A stretch of DNA of 64,000 nucleotides from Deinococcus marmoris DSM 12784 (GTDB lineage: Bacteria > Deinococcota > Deinococci > Deinococcales > Deinococcaceae). Numbering within the stretch: the first letter of the stretch is position 1; every line of letters begins with the position of its first letter. Shown one piece after another: positions 62,837 to 64,000 of the stretch. Location: contig NZ_JNIV01000002.1 in NCBI RefSeq assembly GCF_000701405.1, positions 1 to 64,000 of the forward strand, written 5' to 3'. Below the pieces are notes generated by a model, which was given only the letters and a program-made list of their open reading frames with translations, made no database searches and was not told the origin of the DNA. The position numbers and the translations under genes are program-made.

Positions 62837-64000
62837 ATGCGTAGCCGCTTGCTGTTGTCCGCTGCCCTCGCCGTATCCGCCGCCCTGACCACCTCGGCCA
62901 GTGCCGTGACCACCCTGAACGTCTTCATGGGCAGCCAGCAGCGCCCCGAAGTGTTCCAGCCCCTGTTTGACCGCTTCCAGGCCGCCAACCCCGACATCAA
63001 GGTCAAGATCGAGACCGGCGGGGCCACCAGCGAGGCCCAGAATCAGTATCTGACCACCGTGCTGGCCGCCCGCGACGACACCCTGGACATCTTCCTGATC
63101 GACGTGGTCCGCACCGCCACCTTCGCCGCCGCCGGGTGGGCCGAGCCGCTCAACGGCTACCTCAGCGGTGTCAACAGCTACCTGGGCAGCTTCCTGCCCG
63201 GTCCGGTCAGCGCGGCTACTTACGGCGGCAAGCTGTACGCCATGCCCGCCTTCACCGACGCGCAGTTCCTGTACTACCGCAAGGACCTGCTGACCAAATA
63301 CAAGGCCAAGGTGCCCACCACCTGGGACGAACTGACCGCCACCGCTGGCAAGATCCAGAAGGGCGAGGGCGGCAAGATGCAGGGCTTCAACTTCCAGGGT
63401 GCGCCGATCGAGGGCACCGTGTGCAACTTCCTGGAAACGCTGTGGACCGGAGGCGGCGACGCCAGCAATGTCAACAGCGCGGCGGGCAAACAGGGCCTGA
63501 ATTTCCTGGTCAACTCGGTCAAGTCCAGATTGTCGCCAGCGGCGAGCGCCGAGATCAAAACCGACGACTCGCGCCAGCAGTTCCAGGCCGGGGACGTGGC
63601 GATGGGCCTGAACTGGAGCTACGCCTGGGCACACTTCCAGGGCAACAGCCCGCAGCCCACCACCGTCAAGGGCAATGTGGGCGTGGCCCCGCTGCCTTCG
63701 TTCGGCAAGAATGCAAGCGCCACCTGCACCGGCGGCTGGGAATGGGGCGTCAACGCCTACGGCAACAACAAGAAAGAAGCCGTCAAGCTGCTGCAATTCA
63801 TGTCCAGCGTGAACATCCAGCGCGAGATGGCCGTCAAGGGCGCGTACCTGCCCGTCCGCAAGAGCCTGTACAGCGACAAAGCCGTGCTGGCCGCCAACCC
63901 GCACTTCAAGGCGCTGTATCCGGTGGTCCTCAAGGCCCGCCCACGCCCGGTCACGCCCAACTACCCCAGGGTCAGCGAGATCATCCGCAACAACGTATCC
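62837..64000 (+). CDS. Sugar ABC transporter substrate-binding protein (runs off window)
   Basis: The 388 visible residues start with a signal peptide (RLLLSAALAVSAALTTSASA) without a lipobox. The family 1 binding-protein fold follows: VTTLNVFMGSQQRPEVFQPL, RDDTLDIFLIDVVRTATFAA, KLYAMPAFTDAQFLYYRKDL and VPTTWDELTATAGKIQKGEG, then ALNWSYAW-like GLNWSYAWAHFQ. It resembles trehalose/maltose-type binding proteins. GGAGG precedes the ATG. Permease genes probably follow beyond the window. The ligand is inferred only at the level of oligosaccharide. Confidence 0.9.
   Translation, partial: MRSRLLLSAALAVSAALTTSASAVTTLNVFMGSQQRPEVFQPLFDRFQAANPDIKVKIETGGATSEAQNQYLTTVLAARDDTLDIFLIDVVRTATFAAAGWAEPLNGYLSGVNSYLGSFLPGPVSAATYGGKLYAMPAFTDAQFLYYRKDLLTKYKAKVPTTWDELTATAGKIQKGEGGKMQGFNFQGAPIEGTVCNFLETLWTGGGDASNVNSAAGKQGLNFLVNSVKSRLSPAASAEIKTDDSRQQFQAGDVAMGLNWSYAWAHFQGNSPQPTTVKGNVGVAPLPSFGKNASATCTGGWEWGVNAYGNNKKEAVKLLQFMSSVNIQREMAVKGAYLPVRKSLYSDKAVLAANPHFKALYPVVLKARPRPVTPNYPRVSEIIRNNVS

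Overview
This 64 kb window is high-GC, densely packed chromosomal DNA that most likely comes from a Deinococcus species. The reasons are an archaeal-type AspRS2, a LysJ-type aminotransferase of the alpha-aminoadipate lysine pathway, an IS4-family transposase of deinococcal type, and many genes whose start codon lies only 5-9 nt after a TANNNT -10 box, so their mRNAs are probably leaderless. Gene content is mainly housekeeping and metabolic. I found no rRNA, tRNA, CRISPR array, prophage or canonical defence locus.

Layout. 1-2.5 kb: an IS4-like element interrupts the permease gene of an ABC-2 exporter, with its ATPase and a nucleotidyltransferase behind it. 2.5-8.6 kb: a DUF402 protein, an RlhA-like U32 protein, an ankyrin protein, aspS2 behind an attenuator-like leader, and a SlyD-type isomerase. 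8.7-17 kb: moeA, an Ig-like lipoprotein, thiolase fadA, an alpha/beta hydrolase coupled to an orphan AT-rich gene, and a FadN-type bifunctional beta-oxidation enzyme. 17-24 kb: a stalk-like exported protein, an HExxH peptidase, TauE/SafE with a small membrane partner, a VanW protein and lysJ. 24-28 kb: a MocR regulator divergent from a GNAT/NimA-like/EamA operon, then a PduO-type cobalamin adenosyltransferase. 28-36 kb: malQ, a 5'-nucleotidase lipoprotein, a TetR regulator, pnp and an orphan amino-acid ABC permease. 36-48 kb: membrane proteins, an acyl-CoA dehydrogenase, an M1 peptidase with a Nudix protein, a B12-binding MerR regulator (CarH/LitR type) with an NDUFA9-like reductase, and DUF898-M48-flavoprotein-RluA. 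48-57 kb: pabC and a pabB-pabA fusion divergent from an Rrf2 regulator, pyrD with a metallophosphoesterase, an AmpS aminopeptidase, rpmF, and a cobA-hemD fusion. 57-64 kb: GNAT, a thioredoxin-fold fusion protein, a tandem Nudix pair, a P1 peptidase, a frameshifted M3 oligopeptidase, and the start of a sugar-ABC binding protein.

Functional links. Beta-oxidation functions (FadA, FadN-like, acyl-CoA dehydrogenase) are spread over separate loci. PduO (AdoCbl formation), CobA-HemD (uroporphyrinogen/precorrin) and the B12-binding regulator form a cobalamin theme. MocR plus a NimA/PNPOx-like flavoprotein suggests PLP-linked control.

The strongest unusual signal is upstream of aspS2. A consensus promoter drives a leaderless 14-codon ORF, MFAAPTNNSDNDPR, followed by three mutually exclusive hairpins ending in a U7 terminator. 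This is the architecture of ribosome-mediated attenuation, here with Asn/Asp codons before the synthetase that feeds tRNA-dependent asparagine synthesis. Three further short upstream ORFs abut or overlap gene starts, and a dispersed two-hairpin repeat occurs at four or five sites. All calls are from reading the sequence only; family assignments come from motif recognition and no database search was run.
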